A stretch of 64,000 nt of DNA from Muscardinus avellanarius (lineage: Eukaryota > Chordata > Mammalia > Rodentia > Gliridae): contig OY726563.1 in assembly GCA_963383645.1 (NCBI GenBank), positions 26,320,821 to 26,384,820 on the forward strand. Reading direction: 5' to 3'. Of this stretch, positions 23,421 to 36,725 are shown in pieces; within the stretch, counting starts at the first letter, position 1; each line of letters begins with the position of its first letter. The notes under the pieces were generated by a model. The model was not told the origin of the DNA and did not search any database. It worked only from the letters and a program-made list of their open reading frames with translations. The position numbers and the translations under genes are program-made.

Positions 23421-23573
23421 CTTTAATTTCCTTTCATCTCTGGGTTCAGGTAGACTGGCTAATTTTTTTTCAATGTCATCCAAGCATTTCAGGAGGTCAT
23501 CAGCCTGCCTCTTGTACTGATACCACTGATGAGATATTTCTAGAGCCTTTTTTCTTCTTTGAGACCTCAAATC
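23421..23573 (-). CDS. DMD: Dystrophin exon 40 (repeat 14/15 boundary)
   Basis: 153 bp, phase 0 to 0, 51 codons from DLRSQRRKKALEIS to EPRDERKLK. The acceptor CACGAACAG precedes GATTTG and the donor is AAG|GTAATG. It includes the ISHQWYQYK helix with the core tryptophan of a spectrin-like repeat and the helical YKRQADDLLKCLDDIEKKL segment. It corresponds to about human residues 1863-1913. The only difference I see against the human protein from memory is Leu for Ile near the end (ERKLK). The basic N-terminal stretch (RSQRRKK) fits the positively charged mid-rod actin-binding region. Confidence 0.97.
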
Positions 23574-24343
23574 CTGTTCGTGGTGCAGACATTATTAAAA
23601 TATCAATATATGTGTATAGCACATTTCTGGTTGAAGTTATTTATAAAAATAATTTGAGTCCCTCATATTTTTACAAGTATCTTTTTGTATAGTGTTAAAA
23701 GCACATTTACATGCAAAACACATAAATTATTAAATTATGTGTTTGCATGTCAGCACATATGGATAGAAACTAAGAAACATAAACAATGCATTTAAAAGTA
23801 TTTTCTCTTGATATGTTCATACTTGTTTAGAAATAATGTCATATTTCATTAAATATTAATGAGCTAATTAAATTATTGGCTAGTCTATGTGAAACAGTTT
23901 AAATATAAATGCAATTGATTTGTCTAGAGAGTTGCAAAAACATAGTGAGTTTGTACTTAACTTTTAAAATACATACAATTTTAAAATTTACATGTTAAGA
24001 CCTGGGCTTATTAACAAAATTTTGTTTATATAACCAAACAACATATATTCAGAGTTTTAGAGATACCTATGAAAATGTTTCATAGGCCAGTGATAGTGTA
24101 TGATTGAAAATACAATTTTAGTTGTCATATAAATCTTTCCAAGATCTTTGTGTATAAGTGTGACTTTTGTTCATATAAGTGAGGAGTACACACGATAGTG
24201 ACAATTCGAATATTTTAAATTTAAATGTTTTAAAATCATTTTCTATTAAGGCTTACATAATCAACATTTTCTTGTAATACCATCATATTTCAGGTACAAA
24301 AAGATTAACTATTTTAAGAAGAGAAGATAAAGTATATAGTTTT

Positions 24344-24359
24344 AAATCAACCTGATAAG
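24344..24359 (+). repeat. SINE target-site duplication, left copy
   Basis: AAATCAACCTGATAAG, repeated exactly at 24566-24581. It overlaps the first base of the SINE. Confidence 0.9.
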
Positions 24360-24565
24360 CCGGGCGTGATGGTGCAAGCTTGTAATCCCAGCATTCGGGA
24401 GGCTGAGACTGCAAGATTGCGGTTTGCAGACAGCCTCAGCTACTTAGTGAGGCCTTCTGCAACTCAGTGAGCCCCGGTTTCAAAATAAAGAATAAAAAAA
24501 TAGGGCAGTAGGTATAGCTCGGAGGTTGAGTGCCCCTGAGTTCGATCCCCAGACCTGCAAAAAAA
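24360..24565 (+). mobile_element. B1-dID-type dimeric SINE (young)
   Basis: Starts CCGGGCGTGATGGTGCAAGC. It has GGGAGGCTGAG, the linker CAAAATAAAGAATAAAAAAA and ID half TATAGCTCGGAGG, and ends in an A-tail. A perfect 16-bp duplication flanks it, indicating recent insertion. Confidence 0.97.
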
Positions 24566-24581
24566 AAATCAACCTGATAAG
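24566..24581 (+). repeat. SINE target-site duplication, right copy
   Basis: AAATCAACCTGATAAG, identical to 24344-24359. Confidence 0.9.
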
Positions 24582-24790
24582 ATAAATAAGGGTGATTGGC
24601 ATAATGAATCAAAAAGGGGGAAAATAAATCATGTTGCTCCTACAAGTACACTGACTGTCTTCTTTGATCAATACAATTGTTTAAATGACATTTTATAACT
24701 CATAGGGATATAAAAGTTCTGAATAAATTTAATTCTTCAAAGAGGTAGCAATTAGGATATTATGTACAAGTTTAGTTCAAACTAGAGAAT

Positions 24791-25002
24791 TTTTTGTGTG
24801 TGTGTGGTACTAAGGATGGAACCCAGGGGCATTCTACCAACGAGCTACACCCCAGCCCTGTTTTTTATTCTTTATTTTGAAACATGGTCTCTTTGAGTTG
24901 CAAATGGCCTCGCTAAGTAGCTGAGGCTGGCTCTAAACCCAGATCCTCCTGTCTCAGCCTCCCAAATGCTGGGATTATAAGTGTGTGCCACCACGCCCAG
25001 CC
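24791..25002 (-). mobile_element. B1-dID-type dimeric SINE
   Basis: Antisense: (GT)n tail, GGTACTAAGGATGGAACCCA, GAGCTACACCCCAGCCC, GGCCTCGCTAAGTAGCTGAG and CCACCACGCCCAGCC. Confidence 0.92.
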
Positions 25003-26742
25003 AAACTAAAGAAAATAATGAATCTAAAAGGATGTATGAAAAATTCACTGCACTAGAAAGGTTTTACTCTTTTTGAAATATTTCATAAGAATTAGAATTG
25101 GAATCACTTGCTAGAGTAACATAATTATGGATTTTGGTGGTGTAAATGGGTTTGGTAAGTAAAATCGGTGATTTTCACTAGTCACTTATAGTATATATTT
25201 GTAAGAATGCTTGAGATTTCATGCTAAACTTTTCTTAAAAGTTATGAAATCAAGTTTATTGTAGTTTATGTTTTATGCTACATTTCTAAACATCCCATGG
25301 AGATAATAAGTGCCTGGTATGGGTCAAAAAGTTTATTGCTTTGTTTTGAAGGTAGCAAGATATAGCCAAGTGAATGAGACTTGAGCTCTGCTTTGTTCAT
25401 GATACATTTCCCACTGTTGCCTGAGAATGGGCTTGGCAGTCATAAAATTGGGAACTCTTATTTCTTAAGCACAAGGTGATGTGTAATGTTGAAAACTTTT
25501 AGAGATGTCATACGGATTTATTTAGAGTTATGCCAGGTAACCATTAAACACTGCTGCTTTGTCAAATATGTATAATCATGACCAGTACAGGGGCTGCTGA
25601 AAGCTTGGTCACAGTCTCAAGGGTATGAATTACACAGCTTTCTGCTTTTCTGAGTCCATTATGATTTGTTTTTGCACTCCCCTTGAGGAAGAGGCCTTTT
25701 CTATTTACTATATATATCAGCAGTTACCTTGAGAACACCTGCTGGCCCATTAGATTTTCCTTGTGGATTCCTTACAGGCACAATATTGTGTAATTACATT
25801 CTCAGCAGTGTTTATTTGGTTGACTATAGGGAAAAAGGTTTTATCTTCTTATTTGCATATAGAAAGCAGATTTCATCCACCTACTAGGTGGATCTACCTA
25901 CACAGCTACATAATTCTAAAAATGTGATTTACAATAAAATCTTGGCAATTAACATTATTAGAGCATCAGCCAACCATACAAACAGTAAATATTGCAAATC
26001 CTATAGAAAAAAATTGTTTCATAAAACTTTTTGCATGTTCAGTCTTATGGCAAGAATTTCCTAGACATAATTATAGAAAAATCAACAGGCTTTTTCTTTT
26101 CTTTTCTTCCTGAACAATCCAGATGATTCATATGGGTACTTGAAGCTATATACTACCACTGCTTAATATGGATGTAACAGTTCTTCTTCAAGGGAATTAC
26201 AAATATTTTTGACCATTCCTATGTGAATAAAATCAGATTCTTATAGATTCTCAGTTAATTGCAAAGAGTTATTCAAAGAAATAATAGTTAATTTTTTAAA
26301 AATAAGGAAAATGTAAGCCTTATTAAACAACTATTAGTCTACAAAAATTGGACTTATAAACACAACTTAAAAAGTAAGGAAGTAGGAATAATGGAGAAAC
26401 TATTTATTGGTTATTTCAGCAGTTGGGTCAGGTTTTTTCAACATAAGTACAAAAGTACCTTTTAGCAATAAAGTATACTAGAAAATCAAATGTATAAGCA
26501 CCATGAGTGACACATTTTGATATTTTTATATTATTCATAAATTTGTTTTAATAAAAACATATTTAAAGCAACACAGCTCTCATAATCAGAAAACACAATA
26601 ATGCTAAATAAAAGACACATACTGAACAGATAAAAGTGAATTTCTGTCGACTAAAAATCATAAGCAGATTTTATACACAATATATTTTGTCCTACATATT
26701 AAAAAACACAGTCAAGATATATTATAATTTTAGCTCTAATAC

Positions 26743-26880
26743 CTTGAGAGCATTATGTTTTGTCTGTAACAGCTGCTGTTTTATCTTTATTTCCTCACGC
26801 TTTCTCTCATCTGTGATTCTTTGTTGTAAGTTGTCTCCTCTTTGTAACAATTCTTTTACAGTACCTTCATTGTCTTCACT
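26743..26880 (-). CDS. DMD: Dystrophin exon 39 (repeat 14)
   Basis: 138 bp, phase 0 to 0, 46 codons from SEDNEGTVKELLQRGD to KQQLLQTKHNALK. The acceptor is TTTTTAATCAG and the donor AAG|GTATTAG. It encodes a helix-rich part of about rod repeat 14, with a basic run ITDERKREEIKIK that suits electrostatic contact with actin or membrane lipid. The first residue is Ser, where I recall Asn in human; the rest looks identical. It corresponds to about human residues 1817-1862. The donor has weak complementarity to U1 beyond GTA. Confidence 0.96.
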
Positions 26881-28114
26881 CTGATTAAAAACAACAGTAC
26901 AGTCTTCATTTTGGTTTTAAAAAGCTGTACATTGTTAACAGAGACAATAACACATGTTACTTAAACACACACAAAAAGCCCAATTTAAAACTTTCAGAAA
27001 ATTCTAAGATATAGTGTTCATTATTTTTCCTTTATATTTTGAACTTTATATATAAAACGTGTCCTCTTATCTAGATCTACAAAATATATTTTAGAGGGAT
27101 ATGTAGGAAGATGGTTGAGTAAGGTACCTTATTATCAGACAAAGTGAATTGCCATGAGAGTATTTTTTTGGCTTTTTCAATGCATTTCTAGAAATGTTAA
27201 AAGTTTAGAGAAGTAAACCAATTTTGTCAGTGACAGCATTACCTGATTGATATAGAAATAGCTCATATGTGTGTATAAGATAGCAACAAATCTTAAAATG
27301 GTAACGTGCTACTGAGTGAAAATATTTAGTTTTGAGTATGTGGTAAGATTTACTGGTAATATCTACTTTGTATTTAAAACCTAAATGTCAAAATTCAGGA
27401 CATGGGTTATTAGTCAATCAAATATGGCTAAAAATCTCTAAAATATCTCATACATGTGTGTTCATTTTAAATAAATAAGATTAAATAATTACTGAAATAT
27501 GAATGGGAAAGTAGCTTTAAATATTTTCAGTGTGTGTTTTGCCCTTTTATACTCCAAGAACAATATTTTAATTTACTTACTTAAAATGATTTGAGTGTAT
27601 GAAGGTATAATATAGTTGTTTGTGTGACCATTTATATTTTTATTTCTACCTTCCTATCTTTCAATTTCAAACATGAATACTTTCTATTAAGAAATCCCAC
27701 CATGCAATGTATCCAAGAAATGCAATGAGCTAAGGAAAACAAATAACAAGTTTCAAATAAATTACATGTATGTGTGAGTGTGTTATTTTTATTATACTAG
27801 AGGCAATATATTTAAATGTATAAGACAACCTTAAACATACAACTGAGGGCTGAAGGGACTATTTATTTTTAGAGGAAAAGAAATTACTTTTTTGAGATTT
27901 GCTGATTTAGTAGCCTAATAAAATGTATAACATAGACAATCATCTATAAAATATCTTATTTAACATGCCTTTTAAATATCTGTAAGATTTTATAGGGCTA
28001 ACGATAAAAAGCACAAACAACAACAACAAAACCCCATATTATTTAGTCCCACATAACCAGGTAAAAGGCTTTAGGGCAGGGTTGGTTGTAGGCCCGAGTA
28101 ATAAGCAAAAACTT

Positions 28115-28285
28115 TTTTTTTTTTACCTCAGTGACCTCTGCTTTCTTCTTTGACATGAAGTAAAGATAGTTGGAACTCAGCATCTTAGAAAGCCTCTTCT
28201 TGTCTTTCTTTCCATGAGCTGAGTTGGCAAGACCGCCAAAGCTCCACGCATGGGGAGTACTGATTGAGCCAGCTCCAGGAAGTCA
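28115..28285 (-). pseudogene. Unidentified retrocopy-like fragment with A-tail
   Basis: On the minus strand, about 50 codons stay open from near 28285 to 28129 and run into an A-run of about 12 bp (plus-strand T-run at 28115-28126). The stretch has higher GC and a basic composition: it includes HGKKDKKRLSKMLSSNYLYF followed by MSKKKAEVTE. This looks like the 3' part of a processed cDNA, but I could not identify the parent, find a stop before the A-run or find clear flanking duplications. It could also be a chance open stretch. The end GAG|GTAAAA resembles a donor, so an unused cryptic DMD exon is another possibility. No function is claimed. Confidence 0.3.
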
Positions 28286-28659
28286 AAATTGATACCAGTG
28301 GGAACGCAATGTGGTAGGTGGGAATATTTCTGCTTTTACCTCATATACCTATTATCTGAATTTTATATATTGCCTTCTGAGGTCCTTTGTAAAAATTGTC
28401 TGAGAGTTCTCTAGCACAGATACATCTTTGGAAATCTCACGTAGGCTACATGTAAAGGTTCAGAATGCCACAGAGGTGATGGCAGTGGAAGTAGAAAAAA
28501 GAAATTGTGGAAAGGAGAGTGGAGGGAGGAATAAGTCAGTGACTAGGGATGTGATGCAGAAATATTCAAGCCAGAGAGAAATGTCAAAGTCATCTTAAAA
28601 TTATGTTGGATTAGAGGAGAATGTTCTGAGTTTACATTTAGCCCATATGGTCATATTTA

Positions 28660-28818
28660 TGAGCTACACTCCCAGCCTTCATTTATTTATTTATTTTTTA
28701 TATTTATTTATTTTTAAACAGGGTCTCACAAAGTTTCTGAGGGCATCCTCAAACATATAATCCGTCTGTCTTGGCTTCACAGAAACTGAGATTACAGGCA
28801 CACCCCACCTGCCTGGCC
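28660..28818 (-). mobile_element. Dimeric SINE remnant
   Basis: GAGCTACACTCCCAGCC, a (TTTA)n linker, AACAGGGTCTCACAAAGTTT, CTGAGATTACAGGCACA and CTGCCTGGCC in antisense order. Old copy. Confidence 0.75.
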
Positions 28819-29275
28819 TCTTTATTCAACTTTTTGGTAAAACTGCTTTAAAGGAAAATTCACTAAGCAAAGTTTATAATGTTTGAAATTACTCTATGAC
28901 CAAAAATATGATGGACACAAAACATCAGCTACCTATAAGAGCCGAATTTCTTATTACATTTTTAGTGTATTTTTCAAATTGGCTTCATTTTTCTCTTACA
29001 ATTTTGACCTCCGAGTTCAAAAACAGCACAGGTCAAAACAAAACTGAACTATTAGAATCTGTAAATATACCTATGTGACTGTAACAAAGTAATTTGGCAT
29101 TCAACGTCAAAGGTTAAAAAAGAATAATTTGCATATATAAATTCATTAGCATAGTATAATATGCAAGGTATATCCTGAGAATTCAGTTGGAGACATGGAT
29201 TATATATATATATTCTCAAGTATTTATTTCATTTCCACTCCTATTTCATTCACACTTTTATCACAACCAATTTAC

Positions 29276-29398
29276 CATATCTTTATTGAAGTCTTCCTCT
29301 TTCAGATTCACCCCCTGCTGAATTTCAGCCTCCAGTGGTTCAAGCAATTTTTGTATATCTGAGTTAAACTGCTCCAATTCCTTCAAAGGAATGGAGGC
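29276..29398 (-). CDS. DMD: Dystrophin exon 38 (repeat 14)
   Basis: 123 bp, phase 0 to 0, 41 codons from ASIPLKELEQFNSD to LKEEDFNKDM. The acceptor has a strong nine-T polypyrimidine run before AG; the donor is ATG|GTAAAT. It corresponds to about human residues 1776-1816 and, compared with human from memory, shows no substitution. It encodes the start of about repeat 14. Within this window it is, with exon 34, one of the two most conserved blocks. Confidence 0.97.
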
Positions 29399-30828
29399 CT
29401 AAAAAAAAAGATAGTGCTAATTTAAATCAAAATTACTTTTTATTAGAAACACAAACCAAAAGAAATACATTTATTCAACCTCCTATTGCTAAGCTAATGA
29501 CATGCATTATGTCCCCACATTATATTTTCTAAAGGTTTTGAAATACAAATGGAAAAGTACCTGGGGATGCAAATAAGAACAAACATTTAACATCGCCCGA
29601 GCTGAACATACATGCAACATAATGCAATTCATCATTTTGTGGTATCAAAAAATCAATTTATGTATATTTGACTGAACTAATTTTTAATATCTAAAGTCAA
29701 ATTTAATCTTATTTGAAACATTTTGATATAAATATCTTTTGAGTAACTGTCTTATCAAAAATTGCCTCATTCATCAAATAACAGTAACCTTAGGTAGAAA
29801 TGGAGACTTAACACGTTATCCTCAGAAACAGTACATGGCAATCTGCTCAGATATTTTAAATGACATTTTTAGCATGGCAAAATTGAAAGGCCTCCTCTCT
29901 TAAGAATAATAATGCCATTAGTTTGCTTTCTAAATGTTTTCTTAGGTGGCATAAACAAATCTGCATGAATGAACCAAGAATATTTCACATGAAGAATCTC
30001 AATGTAGGTTTTCAAACCTTTTAAAATCCTTTGAATTTACATAATCTAAATGAAACACATGAAAAAGAGTAACGAATGAAAGACATTAAAATCAAATATT
30101 TAGAAGTTAAGGACCATTTACTTATTAAAGTTATGGTTATCAAATATACTTTTTGCTCTCTTGATGTTTATGCTGCATTTAGTTTCTTCCCATTATAAAA
30201 CCAGAAAATATTCTATGCCTGATATCTTCTCAAAATCCAGAGATGACATATAGAAAATAGATTTTTTTTTCAGAATTATTTCACTTGAAAGAACGAATTC
30301 AGGAACAACTTCCAGTGTCTTAGGCCCAGGATGATATCATTTATCAAGTTTGGTCCCTATATATTATTTCCCAGTCACAATAACAGCCATAGATTTGTCT
30401 TATCATTATTAGAAGACAATGTCTGGAGGACCATAGGGATAAGTAAAGAATAAATCAAGTACCTAAAGGTAGCATAATGATGAAGTGAATAGTTGAGGGT
30501 TTTTCATGAGGGCATGTTTTTCACATGCAATATGAATAAACACACATCTTCTAAGCACTTCTACGCATCCCAGAAAGGATTTATAAAAAAGAATTAGTAC
30601 TGTTTCTTACAGTACTAGTTTCTAAATCCTAATAAGAATTTGCCATTAGAAATAGAATTGTTTTCTGAACCATTAAAATTTGGAGTATATAAATATGCTT
30701 AAATCATGTTTCAATCTATTATTAGCATTCTCCTATAGTTCAAAACCATATACTGTTCAAATGTCTGTAAAAGTAAAATTATTACTGTACTTTAGGATCA
30801 TAACTACACAATACCTATATAATGGTAT

Positions 30829-30832
<4 letters not shown>

Positions 30833-30876
<44 letters not shown>
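30833..30876. repeat. (GT)22 microsatellite
   Basis: A perfect 44-bp GT run that forms the tail of the antisense SINE beginning at 30877. Confidence 0.98.
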
Positions 30877-30880
<4 letters not shown>

Positions 30881-31070
30881 GAGGATAGAAACCAGGGACA
30901 TTCTACCTCTGAGCTACATTCCCTGCCCTATTTTTTATTCTTTACTTTGAAACTGGGTCTCACTGAGTTGCGGAGGGCCTCACTAAGTAGCTGAGGCTGT
31001 CTCCGAACTGTGATCCTCCTGTTTCAGCTTCCCGAATGCTGGGATTACAAGCGTGTACCACCAGCCCGGC
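30877..31070 (-). mobile_element. B1-dID-type dimeric SINE
   Basis: Antisense: GAGGATAGAAACCAGGGACA, TTATTCTTTACTTTGAAACT, CTCACTAAGTAGCTGAGGCT and GCTGGGATTACAAGCGTGTA. Confidence 0.92.
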
Positions 31071-31239
31071 TTATTTTATGTTATTTAAATGTTGTTGACA
31101 TTTGTTAATGCTGAATATGAGCAACTACACTGTCCTACCTGATTTTGTAAAGATATGATAAATAATGGTTAAAATAACTTGTACTGAATACTTGAATATC
31201 TAAATAACATAAATCTGTTTATAGTCAGATTTACCTGCT

Positions 31240-32000
31240 TGGTCCATCTGTTTCTTCTCTAGCTCATCTTCTATCCATATACTCAGGTATTTTCAAGGAC
31301 CCCAAGTCTGAGCCTCTGTTACTATTCCCAATGCTTCTACCATAATAAAATATATTTTTCCATGAATTTAGCTATAATGTGCATGTCTCTCAAACTGTTA
31401 TCTTTAGCTGTGATCTCATTTTGAATTCCAATCTGGACTCTCCATTAGCATGCCAATTTCATATTGAAGTTCAATATACCTAGAACTGAGATCATTATCT
31501 CACACCCAAACTGCCTGCAACACCAACTTCCTACTTATGTTAAAAGAACATTTTTCTCAGTCATCCATGTTTAAAACTTATGTCATGTCATGTCATTCTT
31601 TAAATTTGTTCTTTGATATCTAATAGGTCTCAAGCAAGGACTAATTAATTCACAATGATCCACTTGCTTTGTCTTCCCAGGCACACCATCCTTCTGAATC
31701 CTCACACATGACAAGCAATCACCTCCAGTCAGGTATGTGATCTCCTTTCTGTCAAACCATTTTCAGCCTGTACAAAATTACCAGGTCAATATGTCCCCAA
31801 AATGTCACTTTCATAATGCTACTTTTTGCTCCAGAATCTTATGTATCTACTGATTACAATTAGAATAAAGTTGAATCTTCAGCATGATATTTAAGTATTT
31901 ATCTAATCTTGTCCCAAGGACCTTCTAGACTTATTTAAGTATTCCTAATATGGGCTTTACTTGCTGACCATTTGGTGATCTTCTCTTATTTCTCCCTCAT
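31240..32000 (+). mobile_element. Old L2-like LINE fragment
   Basis: Ordered weak similarity to the mammalian L2 3' region: CTCACACCCAAACTGCCTGC, ATGTCATGTCATTCTTTAAA, TTAGAATAAAGTTGAATCTT and a CTAATCTTGTCCC motif. High divergence, so edges are uncertain. Confidence 0.45.
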
Positions 32001-33139
32001 GTACCTTCGTATCCCTTTCATCTCTTGGTCGAGAATACAAGCTCTTAGTGGGGAAGCATGAATGGAAACTGGGTTCGACCATTTACTAGCTGAGGGTCCT
32101 GGGAAAAGTAATTTTTTTTTTAGCTTCATGGGGCTGTTTTGAAAATCGACTACATTAGAATGGTGTCTCATATTTAATAGATGATCAGAAAAAAGTTATC
32201 TATGGTTATTTTCTCTCAAAATCCTATGCATCCATTTTAAATAAATGTGAACTAAACCCGAATTCTTACTTTTTTCTTTCAAAGGCATACCCACGCATTG
32301 GGTTACTTCAAGACCTCTTTTGAAAACATAGCTTTTAAATGATGAATAAATGTTTATCAATGTGGCATTTTAATTTTAGAAAGAGATTTGTCAAAATCAT
32401 AAAATTCTAATGGTAAACATGGAAATATTTACATACTAGGTTTGGTAAATTTGTATCATACTTGACAAAAAAACCTATTGATTAGTTAACCTGCGATAAC
32501 ATAGAAAATGGTCTCAAGGATGATGCCAAAGGTGCTATATGTATTTTTTTTCTAGGCAATATTTTTATCAGGATTTGAATAAAATGGTATTCAAAAACTA
32601 CAAAGCCATCGAGATCAGTTCTATGAACACCCATGAAGATACAGTTTTGTCTTATTCTACCTAGAGTCATTCCTGCCACATATTAGGCACTCATAAGTAC
32701 ATATTTCACAAAAATATACAATGATTGACTAATAACAGGGTAATGGAGTAGCACAATAAACATTTCAAGGATGTGTACATAGCCAATTCAGAAGATCTGA
32801 TTGGTCAGCATATAACATGTACAAATATTTTAGTAACCAGTCAATGCTAGGAATAGGATTATGCTATCAAATACCAAAAAATAAAATAAAGCAGATGTCA
32901 AAAGACTTCAGGTGGTACCATTATATAATGAGAAACTAATTATTCAGGCAAGATAATGGAAGATGAGCAGGATGTATAGAATCTAAATTTCCCATTTAAA
33001 GATTGGTAAAAAATGTCATTATATAAATTATGGTTTGAATTATCCTGTGTGCTTCAAGGTGAATAACTAGAATAAATGGGTAGAATTTACTTGGAGACTG
33101 AGTTTTAGCTGAATATAGTGACAACTTATCAGGGTTGCA

Positions 33140-33363
33140 GTTTTTTTTTTTTTTTTTTTTTTTGTAGTACTGAGGATTGAACCCAGGGACCTTTAATCCC
33201 TGAGCTATATCTGCAGCCCTAATTTTAATTCTTTATTATGAAAGAGGGTCTCACCAAGTTGCAGAGGGCCTCACTAAGCAGCTGAGGCTGGCCGAGAACC
33301 TATGATCTTTCTGTCTCAACCTCCCAATATACTTGGATTAAATGACTGCACCACCACGCCAGC
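33140..33363 (-). mobile_element. B1-dID-type dimeric SINE
   Basis: A 23-bp T-run (the A-tail), then GTAGTACTGAGGATTGAACC, AGGGTCTCACCAAGTTGCAG, GCAGCTGAGGCTGG and CACCACGCCAGC. Antisense full-length copy with one internal gap. Confidence 0.92.
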
Positions 33364-34245
33364 TGAGTTGTAATATTTTTAGGCAATAATTTTAAGGTGA
33401 GTTTCTCTTCATGAAAAATATATGCAAAGACTGGATGATCATATATTAAACCATATTTTAAAATTTTATCACATATGGTAAGTTTTTTCCTCTAAATTCA
33501 GTGTTTGGTGTTGCTCAATAAAGTACAAATCATACATAAAATGTTAAATGATATAGTTGCCATATTATAAAATAAAAACTGGTAAAATTAATTTCATAAC
33601 ATTTTTATTTTACCAATATATCCAAAATACCACTGCATAAAACCTATAATTAATATAAAATTATTAAGAAGCTATTTTATACTTTTATATCGATTTGTTA
33701 AAATCCATGTGTGTTTTATTTTTATAGCACCTCTTAATTTGGAATAGCCAAAGTCACAAGTGTTTAACAGTCACAAGTGTTTAATGTTAACATAATAGGC
33801 AGTATAAAACATACTATTTTAATCAGGACATACATAGATAAGAAACTATCTCATTATTAGTTTGAAAAATGTTAACCAAATTATATCTCATGAATAGTAC
33901 TCAAAATATGAATGTTTTATCTGATAAATTTTAGTAGATCAAGATTAGTCACATAAAGTCAGTCTTGTTCACTCACATTATTTTTTTAGATAAATATTTT
34001 GGGAAGTTTTGTGAGTATAGAAAAAAACTTATAGCAGTGTATTTGACCTGTACTATCAGGTGTCTCTAGTCCTCTTTTATGTATAATCCTAAACTGTGCT
34101 ACAGTATTTCTTATATATGAATATAATGTCATTCTTCTTTCAAAGATATATTCTTTGTTTACATAAGTAGATTTAAAGTCCTTTGATTTGGCAATATATC
34201 TTTTGTTACTCTGAATTTCCATAAAAATATGTTCCTTTTGGTCTT

Positions 34246-34365
34246 TATAATTTTTTATTGGTGCATATCATAATGGAGTACAAGATGGTGGAGGCATACA
34301 TGTACCCATCACCCAATTATCCCTTACCCAGTTCCCACCCTATTCCCTCCCCTCTCCCTCCAAGG
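34246..34365 (-). mobile_element. L1 3'-end fragment
   Basis: Reverse complement of the L1 3' UTR seen at 12200-12347: TTTTTTATTGGTGCATATCA, ATCACCCAATTATCCC, and CCCTCCCCTCTCCCTCC. A 5'-truncated insertion. Confidence 0.8.
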
Positions 34366-36725
34366 TGTTTATATCAATTACCAGTTTAAGAACTACTTAA
34401 AAATTGATTACAGGTGATCAGTTTATAACCAAAATAACTAAAAGTAATGGTCTCAATTATTTTTGCTATGTTACTGGCAGCATCAGATCAGCCATTTTAC
34501 ATCCATATGATTATTATTCTTTGGACACAAGGAATTGGAAGAATTCAATTGCTTTCACTAAATATTCACTAATACACCATTAGGACACGACAGTTCTAAT
34601 ATAGAAGATACTTCTTTAACCAATTAAAGTTTTGGAATTCCTATGCATCTATATAAAAGAAATGAATAATAAGAAATAGTCTATACTTCAAAAGCTCACT
34701 CTTGAGTCCCCAAATTTTAAAATATAAAGTATATAAATGCCTGCTTTTTCAAATCTAAATTATGATAAATTGCCTAAGCAATTCAAACTATGGTTGATAA
34801 ATCATCTTAATTACTGGGTAAATTACTTCTATTGACTTTAAAGAAAATATATGACCACAAAAGTACTAGAATCACAAGCATATCACATAATGTAAGACAG
34901 TGCAAACAAGACAGGTTTTAGAATATGTTGAAATTAACCAAACAGATGTTACAATATCTTCAGAGAAAGTATACACGAAGCATAGTTGTTGCACAACTTA
35001 ATTTTTACTTACCTTTTTTATTTTTAGAACTTTAGCATGACTTGCAGTTATACAAAATACATATAAAGTAGAACATAGAGAAGTTTAATAAACAGATAAA
35101 TGGACACAAAAGAAAGAAGAGACAGAGAAACTGAGAAAGACAACACTTTGTTTTCCTTGATATTTTAATGTTTCAAATTGCTTAACAACTATTAATTATG
35201 CTTTGCTTTAAGATTTAAGAATTAATGAATTTCAAAGCTGTGTTGAAGTTTTGGCACTGAAGGTGACTTATATAATAATTTAACAAAGAAAAACAGACTG
35301 AAGAAAAGCAAAATCAATTACAAACGGAATCATTATAAATTGAAAGCATTACAAATTACTGTTACACTTTATCAATATTAAAATGTAAACTCTTCTTTTG
35401 TTAAATATTATTTCAGCATGCAGAGATACACTAGCATAAAAATGACTGTGTTCACACAGATAGGAAATAAACATTTGTTAATCTGGACTAAGAAATTTCA
35501 ATAATTATGATAAATGGCTGCTACATTGCAATTACACTAACATCTAAATGGAAAAGAAATAATCCAGGTGCTACAGACTGATTTGAAATTGGTTCAATTC
35601 AATCAATCTCCACTTTCCATTCTGAAGCTTCCAAAATTGATTTATCATTACAATATTAGTATAGAAAAACAAGAAAAGAATAATTGATAACAACTAAATT
35701 TATACAGTTTCAATGACCAGTAACATCCTATAATACAGACAAGACAAACCACTGACATGATATAGAGTCATTTCAAATCACTCTAACTATAGAGGAAAGA
35801 AAACTTATATAGATACATAAAATATAGTACATCTATACTAGAACAAAAATAACCAAATAAATTATAGACTTATTCACTTTTACTTTAAATTTAAACTATA
35901 AGAATATCTAATAAGTATTTTTTTATAAATTCAACAAAGTGATTCAAAACAGTGATATTTTACTAGTTGCATTCTATTTATATATGTAAGGTACTAGTTT
36001 AATGCTTTGATGATGAAAAATATAAAAATGTGGCTAATTTTTTAGACTAATTAGGGAACATTATCCAATATACCCTCCTGATTGAGAATTGATGAGACTA
36101 ATTTCATGATTGCATATTTCAGAATTGGATGCAAAGCATAAATTAGATAATTAAGATATATTGGTAGGTCAATAAAAAGTAATAAAATATAGGTCAATAG
36201 AAAGTAGCTCATTGGCTACTTTTGTTAAGTAATAACTCAGAATTTCATCATGATATGAGTTTAGTAGCAAATGAAATAGGAGCATAAAAATTTAATTATA
36301 AAATATAAGGGGAAAATTAAAATAAATTAGACAAACAAACATAACACTTTGGACAATTTTGTATTTTTAACTTCCTTTGGATTTATTCAGTATTTCTTCA
36401 CTTGTCTTTCTTTCTACCTCTATTCCTCCATTCCTTAACTTTCTTCTACTTTTTGTTCTTGTTTTTGTTTTATTAAGAAATATACTGAAACTATTGTGTT
36501 TGAAGTGATAGGTTTATACTAACAAATCTTAGACCAAGAAATATTTGTTCACATAGATACAAGTATTAAACTCTGCTGGCAGTCAGCTAATGGGAGTGGT
36601 CAAAGCAAGGGGCTAGGACATAAACTATTCTAAGCAGAATATATAACTGTTTGAACTTCTGCAACTTACTACCTTTCTCATAGCCCTCTGTAGCTATTTG
36701 AAAGTCTCTCATTCAAAGAACAATT

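Larger units (their letters stand above)
23574..26742 (-). other. DMD: DMD intron 39 (3169 bp)
   Basis: Carries a young SINE with target-site duplications (24344-24581) and an older antisense SINE (24791-25002). The rest (23574-24343 and 25003-26742) is AT-rich with no recognised gene or RNA. Confidence 0.95.
26881..29275 (-). other. DMD: DMD intron 38 (2395 bp)
   Basis: Contains an unidentified retrocopy-like stretch (28127-28285) and a decayed antisense SINE (28660-28818). 28420-28640 shows purine-rich sequence that may be old L2, and 26881-28100 is AT-rich with nothing recognised. Confidence 0.93.
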
